Shown: positions 35,953 to 47,450, counted from the stretch's first letter. The stretch is DNA of 64,000 nucleotides from Chamaecyparis obtusa (GCA_027943335.1 BSBK01006353.1:1-64000); one strand, 5' to 3'. The notes: a model not told the origin generated them from the sequence alone. A program made the numbers and translations.

Positions 35953-37344
35953 TCTCTTTTTAACTGGTGGTGCAGGAACTGGCAAAATGTTCACAGCATA
36001 AGCAATATTTCAAATGCTATTACGCATTTATAATTCAAATCCTGATTCAAATCCCCTCAAGCCAAAAGGACTAGTCATGGCTTACATAGGGAAAGTAGCA
36101 TTCAATGTATGGGGAACAACAATACATTCTACATTGCTATTTCCATTTAACAATTCCACATTCACCCCACTTAGTAATGACACAATGGATTCCTTGCAAA
36201 AAAATTACGAACAACTACAAGTTTTTCTTATAGATGAGGCTTCTTTAATAGGTAGTTGATTCCTATATTTAATTGACAAAAGAATGAGAGAAATCAAGCA
36301 TTGCCAAACAATTTATTTTGGAGGTCTTGACATAATCTTTTGTGGAGACTTCTATCAGGCACAACCAATTCAAGATAGTTTCATTTTTTAATATCCTACT
36401 ATCAACAAGGAAAGAGTACCCTACAATTGGAAAGATACGATAACCTATTATGAATTGCAAAAACCTATGTGACAAAAAAATATTGTCTTTATCTCTATAC
36501 TAAACAAAATACGAACCAATTCACAATCTAATTTTGAAATAGAATATCTTAACAAAAATTATTTTAGACCACCTCCATCTGATCTAATGTTCCCACATAT
36601 TTTCCACACAAACAAGTTAGTAGATTTTCACAATCAAAAAATGTTATCCATTGTTCCAGGGGAACAAATTTTCATTAATGCAATTGATGAAATAGATGAA
36701 AACTATAGAAATATAACACAATATCCAACAAAAAGTCTACCCCAACAAATAATATTAAAACCCAATATGTTAGTTGAATTGTACGCTGGAAATTACAACA
36801 TGAAAGATAGATTAGTCAATGGTGTTGATGGTATTTTCAAAGTATACACAATTTCAAATGAAGTGGACACAATTTGGATTGAATTCAATGACAAAAATAT
36901 CAGGCAAAGTCAATTACAAAAGTTTGAACATCTATACACACCAAATATTTCAAAACAATGGATATTGATTCTACGAATAACAAAACCAATAGCACAAAAT
37001 AGAAACTCGTCACATCTCAAGGTTCACAAATAGTTCCCAATACAACTAGCATGTGCCAGAACAATTCATAGATCACAAGGGCTTACACTAGAAGGACTTG
37101 CATTTGATCCATTAGGATTAAATTCCCATGGATTAGTATATACAGCATTATCACGTGTTCGAGCTATGAATTCACTATTCTTGATAAATCCACTCACAAG
37201 GAAAAATTTCAAGGTCAACAAAAAAATAAAAAATGAGATGTATTGGTTAAACACAGATGCCAAATGGAAACTAGCATATACAAAACCAAAAAGTGATATA
37301 AACAATTCTATCACTAAATACAAGAAGCCTGAGGTCACATTTTG
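35953..37344 (+). pseudogene. Helentron PIF1-type helicase
   Basis: One frame has stops at about 36000, 36259, 36389, 36470 and 37033. The Walker A motif GGAGTGK is at 35966-35986 and Walker B (FLIDEAS) ends near 36243. Motif III-like CGDFYQAQPIQ is near 36350, followed by FHTNKLVDFHNQKMLSIVPG, LKPNMLVELYAGNYNMKDRL, VNGVDG, and the C-terminal signature ARTIHRSQGLTLEG with YTALSRVRAM. This is the SF1B DNA helicase of rolling-circle transposons, normally fused to Rep. The fusion is broken here by the inner insertion and by the stops. Confidence 0.8.
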
Positions 37345-37917
37345 ATGATATAATAAATGACTATGATTTCTTACATGCAGACGTAATTTGTCTTCAAGAA
37401 ACAAATACAAATCACATTCCTTATCATGAAAAACTAAAAATATTTGAAACAGTTTCTATGTATCAAACTCATGGACTTATGACTTTAGTTAAAAAAAATA
37501 TACTTATTACAGATACCCAACAATACATATCAAACAATGTTGAAGTATTGCAAACAAAATTAGTCCTTCATACTTTTCAAATAACAATACTTAACTTGTA
37601 TACACCACCATCCACTAAAATCTCTTCAATCATTGATAGCATCGAAAAAGCATTGTCAAATATTGGTTTGAACAACAATATACTGATTCTAGGAGATTTC
37701 AATATCGATATGGAACATAACAGTACAGACACCATTAAACTAGAAACATTTCTAACTAATAAAAATATATATTTTCTACTGAACAAAACAAATCAATTAC
37801 AAAAATATGTTATTGACCATGCTTAGTCCAACATTAACAAAGAAAATTACGCATTCTCAATGATAGACACATATTGGAGTGACCACGATACCATTTCTTT
37901 AATTCTACAATTTTAAA
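37316..37917 (+). pseudogene. Helentron C-terminal AP-like endonuclease (EEP domain)
   Basis: A different frame from the helicase opens with TRSLRSHFDDIINDYDFLHA and continues DVICLQETNTNHIP, ILNLYTPPS, ILILGDFNIDM (near 37680-37712), VIDHA, then after a stop at 37824, YWSDHDTISLIL. These are the ordered motifs of an endonuclease/exonuclease/phosphatase domain (QET, Y/PP, GDFN, SDH). It directly follows the helicase, as in Helentrons, where the domain is fused to the Rep-helicase. The frame change near 37320 is probably a decay frameshift. A stray LINE endonuclease is less likely, because no reverse transcriptase follows. Confidence 0.75.
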
Positions 37918-38360
37918 ATAAAGAAAATACAAAAAAAGTAAGCACAAATATTTCCTTACTGCTCTTTCCCTTTCTTTAATTTTTAACATAAAGCTCTTCC
38001 ACTTACATATCTCTCTTGTTCCTCTATAGTACAAATGAAGAGAAACAAAGAGCGAAAGGAGAGAAGGATATTGTACAACCGGGACAAGGAAAAATGTAAG
38101 TGTTCTTTCATCTCACCCCAATTAAAAAATTGAAAACTTATTTTACTTCAAAACTGTTACAAACTTATGAAACAATATTCTTTTCCTATTTTCATATTAC
38201 ATAATAAACACATGTTCAAAATAATTCTCAGGCAAAAAAAAATAATTACAAATGTAATTTCCATTGAAGACTTGAATGCACACAAGGATGGAAATATTTT
38301 TTAAGGTGCAATTGTTGTGACATACAGAACTCACCTAGACAAAACAAAAAATACAATTGA
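37918..38360. other. Stretch between Helentron and CACTA terminus
   Basis: AT-rich, with no recognised gene. It may hold the undetected 3' end of the Helentron. A short basic frame after the ATG at 38035 (KRNKERKERR) is probably chance. Confidence 0.3.
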
Positions 38361-38672
38361 ACACTAATACATTTGGGGGCATTTTGCGACGGCTATGTGT
38401 CGCAATTGCGACAGCTATGTGTCGCAATAGCAACACCCATAGACGTCGCTATTTTTTAGTCGCAAATTGCGACGTCTATGGGTAGCCGTCGCAATTGCGA
38501 CACATACCCCGTCGCAATGTGACTAAGATTTGTTAGCGGCATGGGCGTCGCCCCCCCCGTCGCATGGCTTCGGAAGGCCGTCGCAATCGTGACGGACCTC
38601 CCAAGCAATTGCGACGGGTGCCTGCATCGCATTGCGACGGGTTGCCGTCGCAATTGCGACGCCCGTGGGTGG
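38361..38672 (+). mobile_element. CACTA-type terminus with GC-rich subterminal repeats
   Basis: It begins CACTAATACATTTGGGGGC, followed by many copies of gcgacgg/ccgtcgc and of the palindrome gtcgcaattgcgac, some arranged as hairpins (cccatagacgtcg ... cgacgtctatggg around 38438-38483). A CACTA start followed by short GC-rich subterminal repeats is the pattern of plant En/Spm ends. The partner end was not found within the window, so this is a fragment or a deleted element. It is unrelated in sequence to the arrays to the right. Confidence 0.6.
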
Positions 38673-38691
38673 ATTAAAAAAAAAAAAATTA

Positions 38692-39160
38692 TTTAATACA
38701 TTGCTAATGAACCACATTAATGCTTTTTTCTTTCAACAAATGAGGACAGCCACTGTAAAGACAACATGATAATGTACACTCACTGTAAGGACAGTCACAA
38801 ATGAGGACATCTCACAGTGACTGTCCCTAGTGTAATTACCACTTGAATGTATTGCTATTCAGCCACATTAATGCTTTTATTCTTCAACAAATGAGGATAG
38901 TCACTCTAAAGACAACATGATAATGTACACTCACAGTGAGTGTACATTATCTTGTTGTCTTTAGAGTGACTATCCTCATTTGTTGAAGAATAAAAGCATT
39001 AATGTGGCTGAATAGCAATACATTCAAGTGGCAATTACACTAGGGACAGTCACTGTGAGATGTCCTCATTTGTGACTGTCCTTACAGTGAGTGTACATTA
39101 TCATGTTGTCTTTACAGTGAGTGTACATTATCATGTTGTCTTTACAGTGTCAATATATGC
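38692..39160. repeat. Palindromic repeat block with a 369-bp hairpin
   Basis: Positions 38751-39119 form a near-perfect inverted repeat with 184-bp arms centred on 38935. Its components (such as aggacatctcacagtgactg and gacaacatgataatgtacac, in both orientations) are the building blocks of all later arrays in the window. Confidence 0.9.
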
Positions 39161-39376
39161 ATTATTACTTAAACTGAAGAGTACTCTAAATAATATGTCA
39201 TTGTGGAGTTCTGATTGCTTCCAATTTGATATACGCTTGTTCTACTTATGTATCCAGCATCATGTAAGAAAAGTTGATGCTTTTAAAATAGATTCATTTA
39301 GCCATGAAATGCCTGTGCATGTTACATACAAGATTCCAAGGCCCAAAACTGATTACTCATTATAATTCATGTACAG

Positions 39377-39582
39377 AATGATAATCAACCACAACGAGGC
39401 ATGCGTAGGCGCTGCTTAGATTTTGAGGCATCAAAAGCTCGTAGAAGAAACTTGACCAATGGCTCATGGAATGCAACAAACTTATTGCCTAAAACAGGAG
39501 CATTGGTAACCACAGATGATGGTTTTGAAAAGAACACTTCACCATCAATGTCACGTGAGGGAACTGCAATTTCTGATGGCAA
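39377..39582 (+). pseudogene. Captured exon of a TSO1/CXC (CPP)-like gene
   Basis: The open exon encodes QPQRGMRRRCLDFEASKARR RNL followed by a Ser/Thr-rich stretch. RRRCLDFE followed by a basic run resembles the conserved segment outside the CXC domains of plant TSO1/TCX (cysteine-rich polycomb-like) proteins; this is recognition from memory and moderately sure. A plausible acceptor (catgtacag) precedes it and a donor (gtaacttg) follows. The CXC domains are missing and no other exon is obvious. The exon is embedded between copies of the palindromic repeat (38692-39160 and from 39631), so it appears to have been picked up by that repeat family. Confidence 0.45.
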
Positions 39583-39630
39583 GTAACTTGTAGTATATAA
39601 GAGAGATGTAGGTACAGATGCTAGGAATAC

Positions 39631-42386
39631 ATTGCTAATGAACCACATTAATGCTTTTTTCCTTCAACAAATGAGGACAGTCACTTTAAAGACAACATGA
39701 TAATGTACACTCACTGTAAGGATAGTCACAAATGAGGACATCTCACAGTGACTGTCCCTTGTGTAATTGCCACTTGAATGTATTTCTATTCAGCCACATT
39801 AATGCTTTTCTTCTTCAACAAATGAGGAAAGTCACTCTAAAGACAACATGATAATGTACACGGGCTGTAAGTGTACATTATCATGTTGTCTTTACAGTGA
39901 CTGTCCTCCTTCAAGTGGCAATTACACAAGGGACAGTCACTGTAAAGGCAACATGATAATGTAGAGAAACGTTGTCATTTGTATTTTCAACAGTGCCGAG
40001 AGAGATTCCCTCCGCGAAATCACAGCTACAATTTCTGAGTACGTTGGGTTTATTTTTCTTTTGTCATTATTATGTAATCTGGTATTCAGCTATTACAGAG
40101 CTAAAATACCCAAAAATGAGGACATATCTGTGTTGAATTTATTGTTAGCGGCTTTGGTTATTTAGAAGTTTAATTTTATTTGTTCATCTTTCAAGCACAA
40201 ACGTTTTGTGGACCATAACATCTTCATTGTTTCGGGTATGCAATGAAACAGCCGTAACTTGCAACTACCTTCACGGTACTTGTGTACATTATCATGTTGT
40301 CTTTACAGTGACTGTCCTCATTCAAGTGGCAATTACACAAGGGACAGTCACTGTGAGATGTCCTCATTTGTGACAAGGACAGTCACACATGAGGACATCT
40401 CACAGTGACTGTCCCTTGTGTAATTGCCACTTGAATGTATTGCTATTCAACCACATTTATGGGCCCGTTTGGACCACCGCACACAGTAGCATCTACAAAG
40501 AAGAATATCCCAGGTGTAACAAGTTGTAAGAATATACCAACAGTTCTAAGAAGTTCCCTAGCACATAGTAGCATCTACAGAGAAGAATATACAACATGAG
40601 GGCAGCCACTGTAAAGACAACATGATAATGTACACTCATTGTATGTGTACATTATCATGTTGTCTTTACAGTGACTGTCCTCATTCAAGTGGCAATTACA
40701 GAAGGGACAGTCATTGTGAGATGTCCTCATTTGTGACAAGGATAGTCACACATGAGGACATCTCACAGTGATCGATTGTCCCTTGTGTAATTTCCACTTG
40801 AATGTATTGCTATTGAACCACATTAATGCTTTTCTTCTTCAACAAATGAGGACAGTCACTCTAAAGACAACATGATAATGTACACTCATTGTAAGGACAG
40901 TCACAAATGAGGACATCTCACAGTGACTGTCCCTTGTGTAATTGCCACTTGAATTACACAAGGGACAGTCATTGTGAGATGTCCTCATTTGTGACAAGGA
41001 TAGTCACACATGAGGACATCTCACAGTGATCGATTGTCCCTTGTGTAATTGCCACTTGAATGTATTGCTATTGAACCACATTAATGCTTTTCTTCTTCAA
41101 CAAATGAGGACAGTCACTCTAAAGACAACATGATAATGTACACTCACTGTAAGGACAGTCACAAATGAGGACATCTCACAGTGACTGTCCCTTATGTGAT
41201 TGCCACTTGAATGTATTTCTATTCAGCCACATTAATGCTTTTCTTCTTCAACAAATGAGGATAGTCACTCTAAAGACAACATGATAATGTACACGGGCTG
41301 TAAGTGTACATTATCATGTTGTCTTTACAGTGACTGTCCTCCTTCAAGTGGCAATTACACAAGGGACAGTCACTGTAAAGGCAACATGATAATGTAGAGA
41401 AACGTTGTCATTTGTATTTTCAACAGTGCCGAGAGAGATTCCCTCCGCGAAATCACAGCTACAATTTCTGAGTACGTTGGGTTTATTTTTCTTTTGTCAT
41501 TATTATGTAATCTGGTATTCAGCTGTTACAGAGCTAAAATACCCAGAAATGAGGACATATCTGTGTTGAATTTATTGTTAGCGGCTTTGGTTATTTAGAA
41601 GTTTAATTTTATTTGTTCATCTTTCAAGCACAAACGTTTTGTGGACCGTAACATCTTCATTGTTTCGGGTATGCAATGAAACAGTCGTAACTTGCAACTA
41701 CCTTCATGGTACTTGTGTACATTATCATGTTGTCTTTACAGTGACTGTCCTCATTCAAGTGGCAATTACACAAGGGACAGTCACTGTGAGATGTCCTCAT
41801 TTGTGACAAGGACAGTCACACATGAGGACATCTCACAGTGACTGTCCCTTGTGTAATTGCCACTTGAATGTATTGCTATTCAACCACATTTATGGGCCCG
41901 TTTGGACCATAGCACACAGTAGCATCTACAGAGAAGAATATCCCAGGTGTAACAAGTTGTAAGAATATACCAACAGTTCTAAGAAGTTCCCTAGCACATA
42001 GTAGCATCTACAGAGAAGAATATACAACATGAGGGCAGCCACTGTAAAGACAACATGATAATGTACACTCATTGTATGTGTACATTATCATGTTGTCTTT
42101 ACAATGACTGTCCTCATTCAAGTGGAAATTACACAAGGGACAGTCACTGTGAGATGTCCTCATTTGTGACAAGGACAGTCACACATGAGGACATCTCACA
42201 GTGACTGTCCCTTGTGTAATTTCCACTTGAATGTATTGCTATTCAACCACATTTATGGGCCCGTTTGGACCGCGGCACATAGTAGCATCTACAGAGAAGA
42301 ATATCCCAGGTGTAACAAGTTGTAAGAATATACCAACAGTTCTAAGAAGTTCCCTAGCACATAGTAGCATCTACAGAGAAGAATAT
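39631..42386 (+). repeat. Forward-orientation palindromic repeat array
   Basis: The array is built from three modules. (P) Palindromes around acaagggacagtcactgtga and its complement, for example 40321-40435 with ~54-bp arms. (C) A ~315-bp block at 39968-40280 and 41400-41713. (G) A ~130-bp block beginning gggcccgtttggacc at 40461-40590, 41894-42023 and 42257-42386. The whole segment from about 39820 to 41220 is repeated from about 41260 onward, so higher-order duplication has occurred. No credible coding sequence is present. Confidence 0.9.
39968..40280 (+). repeat. Module C, copy 1
   Basis: Runs from aacgttgtcatttg to cggtact. Close copies are at 41400-41713 in this orientation and, in reverse, at about 57721-57917 (part), 63352-63664 and 63783-64000. 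It contains tccctccgcgaaatcaca, which is locally multiplied in the reverse copies. Function unknown. Confidence 0.85.
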
Positions 42387-43401
42387 GGGTCAACGAGGTT
42401 GACTTCAAAGCCATGCAATCTAATGGTAATAGTAATATCATAATTTGACATACTATCAGAAATACTTCCTAAATAGACTATTCAATCTTATAAGAGATGG
42501 ATTCATGAGAACTATTATTTATGAAATATGAGTCAATGACTTTAATTAAAAAAATTACACAATCTAATTCTTGTAAAAATATCAAAATTTGACACATTGA
42601 AAATACCTTCCAAAAGTATCGTTAATTGATTAATATGAATCACTACTCATGAAATATAATTTTATAAACCTAATCTAAAAACTACACAATAAAAATCTTA
42701 ATAGCAATATTGTAAGAAACTATTCCCAAAAGCAAGCCTAACAAAATTTGATGAAAATAATTTTTGTTTCACTCAACTTTGACATTCACAACTTCCTCTT
42801 TTATTATAATAAGAAAAAAAATGTCTTTTTAGATATACCTCATGAACCATACTCGAATAATCTATCATTTTTCTTCTCAAAAACATATTTGCAGAGCCTG
42901 CTTCTTTTACTTGTTTGTACTTTTATCTCTCTAATGGAAAGGGTTCCTTTAGGACACATTTTTCCAAGTTCACTGCTTGAGATATTTGAGGAGGGTTCCC
43001 CTGCTTGAGTATCCATCCAACCCATATTCGAGTAGTTCTACAATTGCACAGTCTAAATTAATAATACTGACAATTGAATGACGAATGATGATACATAGAA
43101 TTGATATAAACTAATCCTAAAAACACTAAAACATTATTAATATATTTATATTTCATAAATAAAATTGATATAAAAGATTTGGAAAGATACATTAAAAAAT
43201 AGAAAAACAGTAATTTATAATAGAAGGAAACTTAAATTGCTATTTAAAAAAAAAACAAGAGTCTTAAATCTTATCATTTTGTTTCATTATCATCCATAAG
43301 TACACACCTCTAGCATAATAATTATATTTTACCACCCATAAAATGAAAAAAAGATTTTCACAAGAGAAATTGAAGCTAGATTATAAAAATGAACCATCTT
43401 A
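42387..43401. other. AT-rich stretch without recognised feature
   Basis: It follows the last forward G module. I see no gene; the short frame at 42748-43008 has no recognised similarity. Confidence 0.3.
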
Positions 43402-43755
43402 TTGGAAACTGGAACTGTTATCATACCCAAAAGGACTACAAAATTTCACCTTATCATACCCAGATTGTTGCTTTGCCTGGCGGAGGGAAATTTGATCAGT
43501 AAAATTGACACAGAGTATGTTGTCTCCATTGTCATGCTGGATAACAAAACACCAACTTTAATGGGCATGTACTGTCCCTTGTGTAATTGCCACTTGAATG
43601 CATTGCTATTTGATGCAGGGGCATCCCTAATGCAAGCCAAAGACACCATGATTGAAGGAAGTTTCCATGAAGCCAAGGAGTCAAATCCTATCAATTGGAA
43701 CATAAGATTTTCACCTTGGAGCTTTGAAGGATTGACTGGTGAAAGGTCCTTTTGA
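43402..43755 (+). other. Unrecognised open frame with a repeat piece inside
   Basis: 117 codons from an ATG at 43402. The stretch at 43568-43613 (gtcccttgtgtaattgccac and its continuation) is a fragment of the palindromic array, so at least that part of the frame is repeat-derived. The flanking parts were not recognised. It is probably not a gene. Confidence 0.2.
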
Positions 43756-44288
43756 TTGACAAATCAGAGTCTTTTTGAATGACAAATCAGAGTCTTTTTG
43801 AATGACAATAAATTAGAATAGGAGTTTTAGATGTTTTCATGGTTTGTAATAAATATTAAGGATTGATTTTATCTCCTTATAAACATCCACTTGTTGGACA
43901 CAAGACCCCTTGGTGACTTATAAACCTTGGGCATCTTTTGAGTCCTTGGATGAAATGAGCATAGTAAGTGTTTATTAGGTGTCTTTTAGATGTTGTTAAG
44001 AAGTTTGAAGGTCCAAAATAACTTTAATAAGGTTCCTAAAGTTTCACAACACATTTTTAACCTTCTCGGCAAAGTTGTTTGCAAAGTTGTAATGCAACTT
44101 TAAAAGTTGCTTAGCAAAGTTGACATTTGTTGGATAAACTATTCTAACCACCTAGATGGTTGAACCAACGTTTGGAGAGCCTATTTTAGGCTTCAAATGG
44201 TCTAAGACAGACAGAGAACCAGTATTGTAATCATTTTGCTTTCATAAAAAATAAAAATAACCCTGTTTTAGTGCATTTCTGGTGAAAA
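43756..44288. other. Intergenic stretch without recognised feature
   Basis: No gene, RNA or mobile-element signature is visible, apart from a short local duplication of aatgacaaatcagagtcttt (43755-43805). Confidence 0.3.
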
Positions 44289-44569
44289 ATGAACTCTGTA
44301 CGGTTGTACGGATGGTGGTTGGATGATAAAATTTGCCTGGAAGTTGTAATAGTGACATCTGATGCTTTGGAAGTTGGTTTGATTGATTCTCTTTGTTTTA
44401 TATCTAAGTTATTTCAAATTTTCTGTGCATTGTTTAGAAACCCTCATTTTCAGGGTTTGACTGATGTAAAGACCTTAACTCACGTTTCAACCATTGGAAT
44501 TCCTTCTTCCTTGGTGGAATGAGAGTTAAGGATGTATATTTGTATATTCTAAAAGCCCTGACTACTCTG
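44289..44569 (+). pseudogene. Unknown gene fragment, inverted relative of 47142-47450
   Basis: It encodes a stretch with ISKLFQIFCALF and, after a stop, a segment like RMYICIF. The minus-strand stretch 47450-47142 has the same order of features (ISKLFLFLICCS, an aaccctcatttt string, then EVYFHILKAL), at roughly two-thirds identity by eye. Neither is recognised. They look like two decayed copies of one gene or element piece in opposite orientation. Confidence 0.35.
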
Positions 44570-45925
44570 CATCACTATTGAACCACATTAATGCTTTTTT
44601 CCTTCGACAAATGAGGACAGTCACTGTAAAGACAACATGATAATGTACACTCACTGTAAGGATAGTCACAAATGAGGAAATCTCAGAGTGATTATCCCTT
44701 GTGTAATTGCCGCTTGAATACATTGCTATTGAACCACATTAATGCTTTTTTCCTTCAAGTGGCAATTACACAAGGGACAGTCACTGTGAGATGTCCTCAT
44801 TTGTGACAAGGACAGTCACACATGAGGACATCTCACAGTGACTGTCCCTTGTGTAATTGCCACTTGAATGTATTGCTATTCAACCACATTTATGGGCCTG
44901 TTTGGACCACGGCACACAATAGCATCTACAGAGAAGAATATCCCAGGTGTAACAAGTTGTAAGAATATACCAACAGTTCTAAGAAGTTCCCTAGCACATA
45001 GTAGCATCTACAGAGAAGAATATACAACATGAGGGCAGCCACTGTAAAGACAACATGATAATGTACACTCATTGTATGTGTACATTATCATGTTGTCTTT
45101 ACAGTGACTATCCTCATTCAAGTGGCAATTACAGAAGGGACAGTCATTGTGAGATGTCCTCATTTGTGACAAGGATAGTCACACATGAGGACATCTCACA
45201 GTGATCGATTGTCCCTTGTGTAATTGCCACTTGAATGTATTGCTATTGAACCACATTAATGCTTTTCTTCTTCAACAAATGAGGACAGTCACTCTAAAGA
45301 CAACATGATAATGTACACTCATTGTAAGGACAGTCACAAATGAGGACATCTCACAGTGACTGTCCCTTGTGTAATTGCCACTTGAATTACACAAGGGACA
45401 GTCATTGTGAGATGTCCTCATTTGTGACAAGGATAGTCACACATGAGGACATCTCACAGTGATCGATTGTCCCTTGTGTAATTGCCACTTGAATGTATTT
45501 CTATTGAACCACATTAATGCTTTTCTTCTTCAACAAATGAGGACAGTCACTCTAAAGACAACATGATAATGTACACTCACTGTAAGGACAGTCACAAATG
45601 AGGACATCTCACAGTGACTGTCCCTTGTGTGATTGCCACTTGAATGTATTGCTATTCAGCCACATTAATGCTTTTCTTCTTCAACAAATGAGGATAGTCA
45701 CTCTAAAGACAACATGATAATGTACACTCACTGTAAGTGTACATTATCATGTTGTCTTTACAGTGACTGTCCTCCTTCAAGTGGCAATTACACAAGGGAT
45801 TTGTGTTTTCATTTGTGTTTTCAACAGCGTCGTAACCCTCCGCGAAATCACATCGGGATATAAGGGCAAAACAAACAAGAACGTTGTCATTTGTATTTTC
45901 AACAGCGCCGAGAGAGATAAACAAA
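44570..45925 (+). repeat. Second forward palindromic repeat array
   Basis: Same modules as 39631-42386. P palindromes occur throughout and a G module lies at 44894-45023. A partial C-type end lies at 45795-45918, with two copies of the 'cgttgtcatttgtattttcaacagc' kind. No coding content. Confidence 0.9.
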
Positions 45926-46709
45926 CTTAAAACTCAGACTTAAGAAAGATGAAGGCAATGCTTCAAAAGGCCGATGCCCTAAATACGGGAAAACACAATA
46001 CCACCATTAAATGATGCCCTAGTCACCGTATCAATGCTGCCAGCTCCGTACCAGTATGCTGACTGCTCACTTTCATCCTGTGATAAAGGTAACTTCATTA
46101 ATCATACTTGAAATGGCAGCATACGAACTAAAGCTGATGAACATTTATAAACTAAAATTTTAAAACTACAGATTACAAATGTAGTAGTTTCATACGAAAA
46201 GAACTTGATGTCTGAAATTACCATTAGAAGTATCCAAAGGAATACCACAGTACTGTTGAACTTGGAGAATCGGAGATGATCTACACAGCAAGGTTCAACA
46301 GCTGTAAGGACTGTTACACCATCTTTAGCATTTGAATACATTTTCTCCTTGGCTTCTGGTGGATCCTCAAAGACCCCCAATGACGTTTTCCCTACAATTA
46401 TCAATTGTTTGTCAGTATGAGATATTAATAAATAAACATTAATCACAATATTAGGCAAACAATGTTCTTGATGTCTGAATCTAAATCACAGAAAGCTCTA
46501 ATAAAGCAGTTCTCAGTTTCACATTAAACTAAGTTTCAATTTCAAATGGTTATAATAATTTTTGCAAGTTATAAGTAGCTGGTTACAGTATATGACATAA
46601 AAAGAAAAAAAAGCATTTCTATTCTTTTCTTCTTTTTCTCTTTCAACGAAGCTTTTGCACCACACAAATGCATACCAAGAATTTCTCAAGAGGTTTCAAG
46701 ACCATTGCA
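45926..46709 (-). other. Possible host-gene exons, unidentified
   Basis: On the minus strand, 46392-46222 is open (GKTSLGVFEDPPEAKEKMYS, NAKDGVTVLTAVEPCCVDHL, RFSKFNSTVVFLWILL) between a plausible acceptor (tgataattgtag) and donor (gtaatttcag). A second open piece, about 46078-45975, encodes DESEQSAYWYGAGSIDTVTR after 'ttatcacag'. The peptides look protein-like rather than random, but I do not recognise the family. They may be captured gene fragments like others in this region. The rest of the interval shows nothing. Confidence 0.3.
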
Positions 46710-46765
46710 TACCAAACTTCTTCTCTGTAGATGCTACTGTGTGTCGTGGTCCAAACGGGTCCAAA
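46710..46765 (-). repeat. Partial inverted G module
   Basis: Contains ttcttctctgtagatgctac and tggtccaaacgggtcc, the reverse complement of the outer part of module G. An isolated short copy. Confidence 0.75.
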
Positions 46766-47141
46766 TAGACCTAGTGACTCTAGTAGGTCTCCAAAACCTG
46801 TTCTGCAGCAATAACTCTTCAATTTGACAAAGGACCTTATGAACTTATATGTTTTTTGAGTACCCTTTTTGATGTTCTAACAATCCTCCAACTCCCAGAC
46901 CCTGACTCCACTCCAGCATATCAATGTCCTTATTGAGTCCGCAGACCTAATGCATGCCTTTGGGTGTGGGTTCCAAAACAAGGCATTGAAAATGGGTGCA
47001 TGAAACCAAGATCAGAGTTTGAAGATGTCCACCATGCTCTAAAGATCTAGATTCAACAAGGTTTGAGGTCCTTTACTTGCCGCTACCCTCTGATCTTGCA
47101 TAATCCATCAACTCCTAGTCAAGAACATTGAGATTCTTGAC

Positions 47142-47450
47142 CTAGGGCTTGCTCTTGAAATTCTCTAGCTTAGTATCCTGTTCCAAAGCTTTTAAAATAT
47201 GAAAATAAACCTCCTTAACTTGCATTTTACAAAGAACAGAGGATATCCTATGGTTTATTTGCAAGTTAAGGCCATTTGAATGCAATAACCCAAAAAATGA
47301 GGGTTTGACAGAACAACAGATAAGAAAAAGGAATAACTTTGATATAAGGTGTCTTGAATCTACCAAATAAACTCTCAAAGCATAAGATATAAATACTCTA
47401 ACTTCCATACTGGTCTGCCCTCCCTTTCACATCCGTACACTGTACAGTGC
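47142..47450 (-). pseudogene. Unknown gene fragment, inverted relative of 44289-44569
   Basis: Open for 88 codons on the minus strand (47408-47142). It shares an ordered set of strings with 44289-44569 (see that entry). No family recognised. Confidence 0.35.

Larger units (their letters stand above)
19270..37917 (+). mobile_element. Decayed Helentron-type rolling-circle transposon, with nested insertions
   Basis: On the plus strand, broken reading frames encode in order two OTU-like modules, a DUF6570/Helitron N-terminal region, an HUH Rep, a PIF1-type helicase and an endonuclease/exonuclease/phosphatase (EEP) endonuclease. That order is the one known for Helentrons (Helitron2). Without the LINE (22304-28248) and the inner insertion (32436-35952) it would be about 9.2 kb. 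The left limit is the end of the region shared with the inner copy, not a proven terminus. No terminal hairpin or 3' end was identified. Many stop codons and two or more frameshifts show it is dead. Confidence 0.75.

Noticed and set aside
38692..42386. CRISPR-like array of palindromic repeats
   Set aside because: Repeat sizes and spacings are irregular, the spacers are themselves repeats, and the DNA is plant nuclear.
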